Part shown: in pieces, positions 1 to 11,236 of the stretch
Numbering within the stretch: position 1 is the first letter of the stretch
How the letters are laid out: the number at the start of each line of letters is the position of its first letter
Source: Silene latifolia
Lineage: Eukaryota > Streptophyta > Magnoliopsida > Caryophyllales > Caryophyllaceae
Assembly (NCBI RefSeq): GCF_048544455.1
Contig: NC_133536.1
Location: 30,692,152-30,756,151 of the forward strand
Direction: 5' to 3'
DNA length: 64,000 nt
Notes under the pieces: generated by a model
Told to the model about the DNA's origin: nothing
Database searches by the model: none
What the model saw: the letters and a program-made list of their open reading frames with translations, nothing else
Made by a program: the position numbers and the translations under genes

Positions 1-298
1 TGGCAGAAGCACGTCCAGATATACGATTAACCTCTTGGTCACCGATCCCATATTGAAGAATGGACATGGCCTTAGAGTTTTTCTCGATTTTATTATAGTC
101 GGCCTCAACATACTTATCCTCACTTTTCAAGGAACTAGTGCCATCAGCAGTAGTCACTTCGATTTTGAGGGAACCCTTTTGAATGATTAACTAACATTCA
201 TAGTCCGCACTTTTGACATAGTGCTCCATGAGATGTTTCCACCAGGCATAGTTTTCTCCCTTGAAAATGGGATACTTAGTGTGTTTTGAATCGTCCAT
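1..298 (-). pseudogene. Copia gag, N-terminal fragment
   Basis: This is the start of a Ty1/copia gag protein, read on the minus strand from an ATG at 296-298 and cut by the window edge. The translation begins MDDSKHTKYPIFKGENYAWW and later has a KAMSILQYGI stretch. Both fit the N-terminal gag domain (UBN2/DUF4219 type) of SIRE-like plant Copia elements. An in-frame TAG at 191-193 (after YEC) would stop translation, so I call it a pseudogene. It lies 49 nt inside the primer binding site, as expected for gag. The SIRE-like assignment rests on resemblance only. Confidence 0.75.
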
Positions 299-346
299 AA
301 CTATAGGATCAACTCTTTGGATTTAACCAATATCAAGAGCACAAGG

Positions 347-358
347 CTCTGATACCAA
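347..358 (-). other. Primer binding site (tRNA-iMet)
   Basis: On the minus strand this reads TGGTATCAGAGC, complementary to the 3' end of plant initiator tRNA-Met. It lies 1 nt inside the LTR end at 360. This fixes the element's orientation as minus and marks the 360-1729 repeat as its 5' LTR. Confidence 0.9.
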
Positions 359-359
359 T

Positions 360-1729
360 TGAAGAGTTAAGAACGATTAACACCTAAAAGGGGGAAGGGG
401 TAAATTAGGTGTACCTTTTAAAATTTTTATCCTTAACTTGGTTAATTAATTAACTTAAGCAAAGAATATTGAAGTACAAGACTTGAGAAACTTAATTAAA
501 TGTAAGTTCACAAGAAGGTACAGCAGTTCTATGTCATAGTATAGGTGACTGTGACACAGAACTTGATTAGGTACATGCAAGAAATAGCAAAGTGGAAGAA
601 CGTAAAATAAATGAACAAACAAACGACATTTTAAAAATTGGTTCAGCCTCTACTCCGAGGTCTACGTCCAACCGTTATTTTATTGCTTGTTTAGAAATTT
701 ACTCAAACTTACTAAACCCCTTACAATGAAAGTAACTCGTCAACCTACTCCGGTTGCACTCAAACTTAAAGCTACTCCGCTTCAAGAGTTTATGGGTTCT
801 ATCTCAAGGTGTTACAGAATCTTGAATCTCAAGAGTTCACTAAATGAAAATGGAGATCACAATTAAGATCTAACACGAGAATCATGGAACAAACTCATTA
901 TGTCACAGTACAGCGAACTGATACTTGGAGGTTTTACAGCTTTTTTCGAAAACAATTTGAAGACTTTAAAATCAGAAAATCATTTTGCAAACACTTGAAG
1001 AACAGAGCTTTAAATGCACAAATGATTTGCAAGGTTTTTACAATAAATGCTTTGGAAGTCTTGATAAATAAATGTGACTAAGACACTCTATTTATAGTGG
1101 ATTTAGTCTTAGGTAAGTACAACTTAGAAAAATTAAATCCAAAATTAAAATGGTAGCCTTGAGTGATGGTAAGTGTTAGACTATAGGCTTGGGCTTAAGA
1201 AATCAGAAAACTTAATCTACTACACTCAACATGTGACCTTTTACCAAAATGGCAAAAAACTTTTCTTACTTTAGAAGTTTGACAAGTCTTCTTTGCCATT
1301 TTAGTAAAAGATGTTTGCACAAAACTAGAGGCTTAGTCAAGTGGTTTGTGACTCCAAAATTTCAGATTGTTTTTTTTTTTCAAGCTTTTGAAAATTCAAA
1401 TGTTTAAGGTTTGAAATTTTGCAAAGTTTTAACACTTAAAACATTTTGGTCGAAAATATTCCTCCGTACGGTAGTACCAGAAACCACAGTACAGCGTACT
1501 GTTGCATGGTTTTGCCATTACTTGACTTAAATGAGAATGTTGCACTTACTCTTACATTTTTCGACTAAGGCTTAGAAAATATCATTGTCTTGACTTTCTT
1601 GATTATCTTGATCATCTTGAATCATTGTTGAAAGTCCATTTGATTGCTTCAATCACTAATCATTTCAACTAAGAGCAAACAATCAAATAACAAAGGGACT
1701 TGGCATCATCAACATAATGTGTTCTAACA
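360..1729 (-). repeat. 5' LTR of minus-strand Copia element
   Basis: A 1370-bp LTR. On the minus strand it starts TGTTAGAACACAT (at 1729) and ends CTCTTCA (at 360), the usual TG...CA ends, with the primer site following. A TATA-like box (CTATAAATA on minus) lies at 1089-1097. The other LTR is outside the window, so the target duplication cannot be checked; the 5 bp next to it are TGGTG (1730-1734). The 65-codon ORF inside shows nothing protein-like. Confidence 0.85.
1089..1097 (-). promoter_or_regulatory. TATA box of Copia LTR
   Basis: The minus strand reads CTATAAATA in the middle of the LTR, where the U3/R promoter of an LTR element is expected. The assignment rests on sequence and position only. 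Confidence 0.5.
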
Positions 1730-2229
1730 TTGGTGGTAGAGGTGGTGATGGTGGGGAGTCACGGTGGAGCTGGTGTTGGAGGCGTCCATTGTCGAGTCGG
1801 GTTGTGCGGTGCACGTGTGTCTTGCGTGGTGAAGGTTGGGAGTAGTTGGTCATTTGACTATTATAGGATATGTGAGTTGGGTTTCGTAATTTGACTCGGG
1901 TTTTGTAATTTACAAAGCGGCTTTAAATATAGTAACCTTATGGCTAATAATAATAAGTAATTAAATAATTAAATCTAATTATTAGTAAAAAGATAATCAT
2001 GAATTAATTATCATATAATAATTACTATTTCTTTAGCTAATCATCTGTGAGACGATTATACTATTTAGACTCGGGTGCTTCATTGTTGTTGAGCTGCTTG
2101 TTGGATTTGCTTGTCGGGTAGGAATTTCCTACTCAACTCGGGTTTTATTGTTAAGTGAATGAATATTTAATTGTGACGGTTGATGAGATTAATGTTAATA
2201 TTGTGATTTGTTATTGGAGACGGAGTATA
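1730..2229 (+). repeat. Left part of a disrupted Gypsy LTR
   Basis: AT-rich sequence between two Copia insertions. It is continuous with 11237-12544 once the Copia element at 2230-11231 and one GTATA duplication copy are removed, so it is probably the left part of the Gypsy LTR ending at 12544. Its own TG start is not visible, probably because the 360-1729 element inserted here. A GGTGG-rich stretch at 1730-1800 shows no supported gene. Confidence 0.5.
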
Positions 2230-3751
2230 TGTTGGAATATGTGTCCTCCGACAATAATGCGATCACAATTGTCGATCATATTGATCACATGTTTAAATCT
2301 AATTTTAAGAATACGTAAGGGATGATTCATTTTATAGTCAACTGATCAACATTAATCGGTAACGATTGGCTTGCTAGAGTTTGACGTTACTGTCGTGGGA
2401 CGGTGGTGGTCAGTTGATCCTTTAAGGTCACACCTAAAGGATGATGCCCTTGTCTGTAAAATTGATTAATTGTATAATGATACAAGTTGATCAAATCCTT
2501 AAAAATTGAACAATTCATTTGTGAGAGTGAATATTGATATCTTATTGTAATGGGATTAAATAAGATTTATTTTAGTAATTGAAATGTCGTGTTACTAAAA
2601 TTGTTTATTGTTTGAGAAGCAATAGAGATAAGAATGAATGGTTAATTATAATTACAAAATGTTGCGAATTATAATTATATGACCCATTTTATTTAAGTGA
2701 TCAAGTATCACTAGTCAATTTGGTGTATATAATTTAATTAATTCATGAAATGATATTTATGTGATAAATATGCATCAAATTAATTAATAACATGTAACAT
2801 GCTACATGTGACATATTGTGTGACAAGTGACAAATTGACAAAATAAAATGGAGGTCCATTTTATCTCATATGACCGAATTATGGAGGTAGTATGGGTGAG
2901 TGGGTGTTTTATTTAATGGATAAATAAAACACTATGATTACCTATGATGTAGGGTAGTCTTACACCTACTTTACTTAATAAGAAAAAAAGTAAAAGAAAA
3001 AGACCATGCATTGGTCGTAAGACCTCTCTCCACCGGTTTTGTGCATAAGAGGAGAGAATTTTATTCTCTTCTATTTGTACTTATATTCATACACATGCAA
3101 AAGTCTCTCTCTCTCTCTCTCACATATTCATCTTTTTCCTTCATCAAAACATGAGATTTTGGATTGAAATTGTTCATAGAGATTACTAAAATTATTAATG
3201 TAATATATGAGTGTTAGTAATCAATTTTAAGGTAAACTACTAAACTAATATCTAGCTAATATTATGTAGTGGGGATAAGGGATAGTCTTGGCTGCAATCA
3301 AGAGGAAAATCTCTACTTTGGAATTTTTGGAGGATCATCCTAATATTCATTATAGCTCAAGAACTAACAAGTAGGATATCTTGTTGGTGCCCATAATAGC
3401 CGAAATATTCATATGGTATGAAACGATTTTTTTTCTTATTCTTTTCTAGTTTTGCATGCATAAGATCTTTAAGTTTTTATGACTAAAACTTTAAACCAAA
3501 ATATGTGATATTTAAAATATGATTTCTTTTTTTTTTTTGGTGACGAGGGGTTGAATCCCCCCGGGCACATGCAATACCCTGCAAACCACGTGTGTCATGT
3601 AAGACATCCTTTAGGATGACAGGTAATCGCAGCACTCCCGTGTAGGGAGTCGAACCCGGGACCTCTCAATTCGTTGCCATTGCAACGCTTTGAGGCACTC
3701 CCGCGCTCCACTACACTCAAGCCACTTTGGTTTAAAATATGATTTCTAACA
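2230..3751 (+). repeat. 5' LTR of family 1 Copia, with SINE
   Basis: The 5' LTR is 1522 bp. About 220 bp is a later SINE insertion plus its target duplication, leaving about 1300 bp, against 1295 bp for the 3' LTR. It has a CT microsatellite near 3102-3121, longer than the matching tract in the 3' LTR. The block around 2360-2440 (ACTGTCGTGGGACGG, then AGGTCACACC) is shared with the LTRs of the other two related Copia families in the window. Confidence 0.92.
3528..3730 (-). mobile_element. tRNA-derived SINE
   Basis: An insertion of about 200 bp on the minus strand. The minus strand shows an A-box-like TGGCTTGAGTGTAGTGG (3708-3724), a B box GGTTCGACTCC (3646-3656) and a 3' A tail (T run, 3528-3538). 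It is flanked by a 17-bp direct repeat TTTAAAATATGATTTCT at 3511-3527 and 3731-3747. The partner LTR has the same 17-mer only once (11211-11227), so it is the empty site. These are the marks of a Pol III SINE moved by LINE machinery. I cannot name the family. Confidence 0.9.
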
Positions 3752-3753
3752 AG

Positions 3754-3765
3754 TGGTATCAGAGC
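3754..3765 (+). other. Primer binding site (tRNA-iMet)
   Basis: TGGTATCAGAGC starts 3 nt after the end of the 5' LTR (CA at 3750-3751). It is the usual priming site for minus-strand DNA synthesis in plant Copia elements. Confidence 0.93.
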
Positions 3766-5940
3766 ATCAAGGTTGTTGCATGCAAAATCGGGTTAATTTT
3801 TCCGAGTTAATTTAATTAACATATAAAACTTGTTATTTGGGATTTATGAAGATAAATCATGAAATAATTTTGCATGTTAAAAGTTTCTGGTCTTAAGTGA
3901 TTTTTAGGACATTTCGGTTTATTTATGGATTTTAATTATTCATTTTATATTTTATTGGCATTAAAATGTGATTTTTATGATAAAAATGTCATTTTTGGAC
4001 GAAAATTATCTAAACTTCGATTTTTCCAGTGATTTTTGGATATGTTTTCACATATATTATTTTTAGATGAAAAGTAAATTTTCATAATTTTTGGAGTTCT
4101 TATGCTCGAAATATGGATTTTTCATGATAAAAATTGAATTTAAATGAAAAATAGGTTAATATGAGATAAATTTCGAATCTGGTCATAAAAATTTAGTATG
4201 TTGTCACATGCAATTTTACAAGATGTGTGTAAAATAATAGGCTATAATGAAGTCTTTATGCATGATTTATGAATTTTTGATAAAAAATAGCATAAATAGT
4301 GACTTTAATTAGTGAATAATTGCTAAAACATACTTCATGGCTAAGAAAAAATGTCACATGTTGCATTTTATCTCTTATTTCGGATCTAAAATTGAAAAGT
4401 TGATAAAAATAATTTTTCTCATGTTTTATGATTATAATTGATAAATCCGATAAACCGCAACATTGTTTTTCCCGATAAATTTTGAAATTTTTAACCTAAG
4501 TTTTTGAACATTTTGAGTGTCATGGTATTTTTCCAGAATGTTCATGAGTTTAAATTTCAAATTTTGAATTTATTTGAAATTTTTATGGTTTATTTGAAGT
4601 TTATGGCATTTTTATTGTAATTTTGAGTCCATTTATGAACAATTTTAAGAAATATAAGTTAATTATTGTCAATATGTTAGTGGAGACTAATTTTGAGTAC
4701 TAAGTTGGTAAGGATAATTAACTTGTGCATAAATATTATTTTATGTAATTATTGTGATTTTAAAAGGTTGAATCACGCAAATCCGCAAAAACCGATTAAT
4801 ATACGATATTGGCTCCTTAAAGGCGATTTAGCATAAAATTGAGCATGTTCATACATATTATAATGCTGCATTTTATTTATGATTGTCATATTTTAATTTT
4901 ATGTAATTTTTTGAATTATGTAATTTCACTTAGTATGGCCTTAGTTTTAATTGGTATTACCCGAAATGTATGGGAATATCGATTCGGTTGTAATTTATTG
5001 TGATCTCGTATCACCGTTTTGTAATTTAATAGATTTATTTTATTTTAATTACAAATGTATAATAGGAAATTATGTAATTTGTTATGTAATTTATTTATTC
5101 CGGAGAACCTTGAAGATTGTGTCACTCGAGAAGGCGATCCATTAAAGACGGTGTTACCTCGAGATGCGTGCCAAAACCGAAGTTCAAGGGACCAAAGGAG
5201 TTGGTTTCCGAATTTTTAATTGTTTATTATATTTACTATTTTAGGAAGGCAATACTAGGATTTGATTTATGCTTTGCATTTTATTTATATGTCGCATGCA
5301 TCGCTAAATCGCCATAACTAAAACCATGCATTGTCATTTTAATCGAGTATATCGACCGTGTCAATTACAATTATCGTAGTTCACCGCTTTAGTTCACTTA
5401 AAACGTGATAGATAATAAATTGACATGACCTCTCGCTAAAAATAAACAATTGAGACCTAGCCTTACCAAAAAGTAGAAACCATGAAAACCTATTTCGTGA
5501 GGGAGTGCACTCGGCCACACCGGGGTACAAACCTTGTTACGTAGGGGAAGTGGGTGATAAATGTCTATCCACCGAATTTATGTTAATAAAGGGTATTTCG
5601 AACACCGTGCCCTAAGTTGATATGAGTTTGGATCATGGACACATTTATTCGAAATTTGGGTTGAACTCAACGAAAGTATTCACGACGATTTCCGGATGTG
5701 TTTCGGCTAGAGATAAATATTAATGTAATTTTATCGACCAAGAGTTCTAAAAGTAGAATCGATTAAAGAGTTAGTCCACCGAGTTATGTTAATAAAGGGT
5801 ATTTCGGCACACCGTGCCCCAAGTTAATATGAATTTGGATCTTGGAATCATTTATCATAGTTGGGTAGAGGTCACTATGTAAATGCTTTTACTTGTTTAC
5901 AAGTATTATTATAACGATAAATGTTTTGTTTTCCGCTATT
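3766..5940 (+). other. Long 5' leader of family 1 Copia
   Basis: About 2.2 kb of AT-rich sequence with no supported ORF. It is similar in layout and partly in sequence to the leader of the family 2 elements (32885-34831). Both contain a CCGAAATGTA-GGGAATAT motif (4961-4980 here) and a duplicated block ending in CACCGTGCCC. Here the duplicated block lies at about 5568-5638 and 5777-5847. The gag start would be expected near 5940, but no open frame remains. Confidence 0.6.
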
Positions 5941-8930
5941 CCGTTATCATATTGTTCTATTTCTTCACCACAATTTTTATACGATATCATTTCGATTCAA
6001 AACTCCATTAAAACGTCGTAACTAAAGACAAAATTTGAATTTTCTTCTAAAAACCTCGAATTATCCATTGGAAGAATCTCTTGTGAAGAGTATAGATAAA
6101 AGTTATTCATTATCAAACAGGTTTTTGATTCTTGACTAACACGTCTATTTACAATGGATTGTTTTTCATATACTTAATTAAATTAAGTACCTTGAAGCGA
6201 TAAATTGTTTTGGTAATTAGATTTCTCAGAATTCGTAATTGACCAAAATAACGCAACCACTTCAATGAAAGTTTTAAGACTAAAACGAACAAATGAAGAG
6301 TGATCTTCATGAATTCAATTTTTCTTCTCAAAGCAAAGACTCATTGAAATAAGTGGGAGCATTCTCTTAAACCGTTAAGATGAGGACGAGGTTCAAGAAG
6401 TAAAGATTATAATGGAATTGATACAAGGTAATGTTAAAAGTAAAGTTATTGAGAATAGCGATACTAAACCTATCAATTCCGACCGATAAAGTTTCCACTG
6501 TCTTAAATGTTGGACACTAGAAAGGAAACTACCCCAAATTATTGAAGAATCAACAAGTTAGTTGTGGGACATCTAATGGGACCTTCTTCTTTAAATGTTT
6601 ATTTGATTAAACATAAATTTTGCTAGTACTACTTCGTCAATATTAGAAACCGGTGGTGGTTTTCATCATTATGTTTGATACATAGGATGATTAGAATATG
6701 ACGACTAGCAACAATGAAGTCGAGAGATAGAGTCATTGTGTACTAAATCTAGTTTTCGGGTTTGGAGTTGTACTTAATTATGACTATTAAGTACATAAAC
6801 TCTAAATAAGAATATAAACTTGTTAAAGATACAAAAGAGGTTTCACTTTTGTGACCCTATACACCATAATTGATGTATGGCTAGCCCATTATCAAGGTGA
6901 TTATATTCTAAACCAAACTTAAATGATATATCATGAAGATAATGCAAGACTCAAATTGGTAACCTAAGATTAAACCTTAGATTTTGGAATGATGAACGCA
7001 AAGAGTTATCGAGTACTCTTGAAACCATTAGATTGTTAATGGTATATGCGTATCTTGTATTCAAAGCAAGATGTCTCGTGCCTTTTGGTTGAAAAGGAGA
7101 TCGAGGTTGTAAATCATCGATCCAAAATAGGTTGATCATTTTCTTTTACCAACGATTTAAGTTGACGCTAATGTGTTCACTTAATAAGGTAAATAGAAAA
7201 ATCTTTGAAGAAGTTTAAAGAGTTCAAGGAATCACGATTTAGTCGTGATGGGATTATCAAAGTGAAGACTTTTATATAAGCCAAAGGAAATGTGATATAG
7301 TCTCACAAGTTAATCTCTCTTAGCACGCATTATGGAATAATGTGTGGTTGGATAAGAAATCAAACGCTATTCGATATGGTTTGGACTTCAATCAAGTTAC
7401 TTTGAGTTACTTGATCCTTTTGGGGATTTTATCATTTTGTCTAAATTATTTTTCCACTAAATCGAATCATATGAGATATGAAATGGTAAGGGTACCATGT
7501 TTGTAAGTTTTCACAAGAAACAAATGCTCATTTTTCCCTTTTCAATTATCACGAGTACGACGGGTTTGCGGCTCGTGAAGCTGTCTTTCTAAAATACAAG
7601 TTTATTTCTAGAAGACAGAGTGGGAGAAATTATTCAAGAGCCACAAAGAATGCCACAGAGAATGTTATGTCGCAAGAAACTGGTCTTTCTTGGCTACATG
7701 AGACGTTTTGTGTAAGACATTGTTTCTTCAAAACCTAGGAGGTTAAATTCGTCACTTGTTAAAAATGATGAATTCATGCTACTTTTAAGAAAGTAAAGAG
7801 CTTATAACTTACAAAAGAAATTGTTTGATTCAAGTTGATTACTTCTAGAAAGTAATGAATATGTGACTTACATAAGAGTGTTTAAGTCACAACTCAATAC
7901 AAGGCTTAGAGCCATGAAAATCCGAAACAAAAGGGCTTGATTAGTGACAAAGGGTTTTGCACTAATAAAGAGAGATTTCATAGCAAGATTGGTTGCAAAG
8001 GGTTTTTCACTAATTGAAATGCTTAAGTCTATTTGGATCTTCTTAGGGATTGTGTTTCATTATGAGGATACGCATATCGCATGTGAATCAAAAACCCACT
8101 TCTTCAAAAGAAGGAATGTATTAAATACATGTCATGAGTTTTATAGATTCTTGCAATCGTAAGATAATATGCAACTTAAGAGATGGTCTTAAGTAGGACA
8201 TCAATGAGTTAGAATAAATGTTTTGATCATGTTATAAAACTTTTCTCGATAAGTCGAGAAGTTGTGTTTATACATGGAGTTTAGTGGGAGTTACGGAAAT
8301 TTTTATTAGTCTTATATGTGGATGACATACTGATCATTGCGAATGATTTAAGACTTTTGGAGTATTATAATACATCTTTAATATCCAGATTTATGAAGAT
8401 AAATCCACATGATATTAGCGTCAATAAGAAGTCTTACGTTGATAAGATTCATGACTAGTTCAATTAAATTGAACATATTTGATTGATTTCATTTGCTTCC
8501 GCTGTCGGATCAATTAAATGAGTAATGATGTATAACACTTCATATACTTTGAGTATGATGAGTTGTTTTCAAAATCGAATTTAAGTAATCTTTATTAAGT
8601 AAGCCATAAAGATTACCCTTAAGTGCTTGCAGAAGCATTAAGGAAGTAAAGCAAAGTGTTTATGATGCAATTGTGTGTAAGGGTGTTACACAAGTGACAA
8701 TTGACAATTGAGATTGCGCATGGTTTCCGACAAAACCATAATCAAAACACATTAGGATGGTTAAGATACCATTGTGACTATGTTAATTAAGAAGTAGATT
8801 TTCTAGAATCGTTCTAGGCAATAAAGAACAATGAGATATATTTATAACGGAAATTGAGTACACTTGCAATCATGAGATGTGCAAGAGGATGAGTCCCGCA
8901 CACTGTGAAAACAGTGGGAGCTATTCTTAG
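5941..8930 (+). pseudogene. Decayed Copia gag-pol remnants
   Basis: Scattered, frame-broken relics of a Copia polyprotein in the expected order. Around 6490-6550 is a trace of the gag zinc-knuckle region. Around 7575-7640 is the AREAVFL...ISRRQSG linker also seen in the family 2 copies. Around 7988-8010 is ARLVAKGF, from the start of RT. At 8310-8330 is YVDDI, the RT catalytic motif, and at 8490-8515 is FASAVGSI. The interior is shorter than in the family 2 coding copies, so deletions are likely. It cannot encode working proteins. Confidence 0.75.
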
Positions 8931-9936
8931 GCTAGAGGGCCTATGTCTTGATTGGATCTCGACACGTACTCAGAAAGTTTTGTAATGCAAATGCATACAT
9001 TACAAAGGAAAACGAGTATGTAGTAAGGTTGAGTAAGGTACAAGAAGTTGATAAAACCTACTAACCAAAGCCTTCTCATAGGCTTAACATGATAAGTCAT
9101 GTCATTTCAATTAAATTGAGATGAACAACTACATTCAAGATCAAATCAGATTATAGAACATGAAATAGTAATCAGGCATTGACTATTCATATGTAATAAT
9201 CGCATTTGTCGTTCGAGTTTTACTTTAAAAATCTTTTATTATACTTTGTTACATCCAAATGGGTTGTAGAGACAATATTGAACCCCGTTAAAGTGAACCC
9301 GGATTAACATGGTATTCGCCCATAGTCACTTATATGTGGTGACGTCTCGAAGTGACTAGAGTGTGATGCGATTGATGGCAAGTTCAGTGCCATACAGTCA
9401 TGTGAGATGACTAGTCGATCACATAGGCAGACTGTTAGGAACACTTTGTCGGGTAGTGACCGCTTATAGAGTTCTGGCAAATTTATAAAGCCTGGTCGTG
9501 GCGAGAGCTACTATAGTATTATAATGAGTCGATTCTTTTGACTAAAGACTGTTCACCTAAGGTGGCACAGTTTCAGATTAACTTTGATTTGTGTTACTAC
9601 GACCTTCGTAAATGGGGTCAAATGGGCATATTTTGGGTTATGATGGTTGTGGCTAGTCGAAGGGAATAAGTGCGATAGGAATTGTCCACCCCTTTGTCAG
9701 GGTTAAAACAATATCTCAGGGCCACTCGAGGAGTAATGAACTGGAAATGCGAGGCCACGCTCGGAAGGTATCTATGGTAGATAAATTCCGGTCAATCAGT
9801 TATTGTCCAGATCGAGGAAACCACTCTCGATATGATCACTTGCAAGTACGACCCGAAAGACACCTTGCATTGAGTGGGAGATAGTAATAGGACAAGAGAA
9901 TTGGTGACGCACACTTGTCGAGGACAAGTGGGAGAT
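8931..9936 (+). other. 3' untranslated region and polypurine tract, family 1
   Basis: Non-coding sequence between the RNase H remnant and the 3' LTR. It matches, block by block, the 3' regions of family 2 (28303-29036, 36727-37490, 44777-45521) and family 3 (61525-62284). Shared blocks include the GGTCGTGGCGAG box and the GAGTGGGAGAT box. It ends with the purine tract AAGTGGGAGA at 9926-9935, which primes plus-strand synthesis next to the LTR. Confidence 0.75.
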
Positions 9937-11231
9937 TGTTGGAATATGTGTCCTCCGACAATAATGCGATCACAATTGTCGATCATATTGATCACATGTT
10001 TAAATCTCATTTTAAGAATACGTAAGGGATGATTCATTTTATAGTCAACTGATCAACATTAATCGGTAACGATTGGCTTGCTAGAGCTTGACGTTACTGT
10101 CGTGGGACGGCGGTGGTCAGTTGATCTCTTAAGGTCACACCTAAAGGATGATGCCCTTATCTGTAAAATTGATTAATTGTATGACGATACAAGTTGATCA
10201 AATCCTTAAAAATTGAACAATTCATTTGTGAGAGTGAATATTAATATCTTATTGTAATGGGATTAAATAAGATTTATTTTAGTAATTGAAATGTCGTGTT
10301 ACTAAAATTGTTTATTGTTTGAGAAGCAATAGAGATAAGAATGAATGGTTAATTATAATTACAAAATATTGCGAATTATAATTAAATGACCCATTTTATT
10401 TAAGTGATCAAGTATCACTAGTCAATTTGTTGTATATAATTTAATTAATTCATGAAATGATATTTATGTGATAAATATGCATCAAATTAATTACTAACAT
10501 GTAACATGCTACATGTGACATATTGTGTGACAAGTGACAAATTGACAAAATAAAATGGACGTCCATTTTATCTCATATGACCGAATTATGGAGGTAGTAT
10601 GGGTGAGTGGGTGTTTTATTTAATGGATAAATAAAACACTATGATTACCTATGATGTAGGGTAGTCTTACACCTACTTTACTTAATAAGAACAAAAGTAA
10701 AAGAAAAAGACCATGCATTGGTCGTAAGACCTCTCTCCACCGATTTTGTGCATAAGAGGAGAGAATTTTATTCTCTTCTATTTGTACTTGTATTCATACA
10801 CATGCAAAAGTCTCTCTCTCTCACATATTCATCTTTTTCCTTCATCAAAACATGAGATTTTTGATTGAAATTGTTCATAGAGATTACTAAAATTATTAAT
10901 GTAATATATGAGTGTTAGTAATCAATTTTAAGGTAAACTACTAAACTAATATCTAGCTAATATTATTTAGTGGGGATAAGGATAGTCTTGGGTGCAATCA
11001 AGAGGAGAATCTCTACTTTGGGATTTTTGGAGGATCATCCTAATATTCATTATAGCTCAAGAAATAACAAGTAGGAGATCTTGTTGGTGCCCATAATAGC
11101 CGAAATATTCATATGGTATGAAACAATTTTTTTTCTTATTCTTTTCTAGTTTTGCATGCATAATATCTTTAAGTTTTTATGACTAAAACTTTAAACCAAA
11201 ATATGTGATATTTAAAATATGATTTCTAACA
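9937..11231 (+). repeat. 3' LTR of family 1 Copia
   Basis: A 1295-bp LTR, TG...CA, without the SINE present in its partner. It is directly followed by the target duplication GTATA (11232-11236). Near its 3' end the single uninterrupted TTTAAAATATGATTTCT (11211-11227) is the pre-insertion site of the SINE. Confidence 0.93.
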
Positions 11232-11236
11232 GTATA

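Larger units (their letters stand above)
2230..11231 (+). mobile_element. Complete but decayed Copia element (family 1)
   Basis: A full-length Ty1/copia retrotransposon. Its two LTRs (2230-3751 and 9937-11231) both start TGTTGGAATATG and end TTTCTAACA, and it is flanked by the 5-bp target duplication GTATA (2225-2229 and 11232-11236). The primer site follows the 5' LTR and a purine tract precedes the 3' LTR. The LTRs are nearly identical apart from one SINE and a CT-repeat length change, but the interior has no ORF above about 80 codons. It probably moved with proteins supplied by a relative, because an already broken interior with similar LTRs does not fit slow decay after insertion. Confidence 0.93.

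Noticed and set aside
884-1081. 65-codon ORF inside the first LTR
   Set aside because: No domain or codon signal; it lies in LTR sequence over the presumed transcription start.
1730-1860. Gly-rich coding exon suggested by GGTGG repeats
   Set aside because: No open frame, splice context or family match. The segment is continuous with a Gypsy LTR on the other side of the Copia insertion.
3539-3730. A working tRNA gene, suggested by A and B boxes
   Set aside because: The body is too long, has an A tail and a 17-bp target duplication, and does not form a cloverleaf that I can draw. It is a SINE.
4951-5317. Two overlapping ORFs of about 65 codons in the Copia leader
   Set aside because: They fall in a non-coding leader shared with other copies, in which the frames are not kept.
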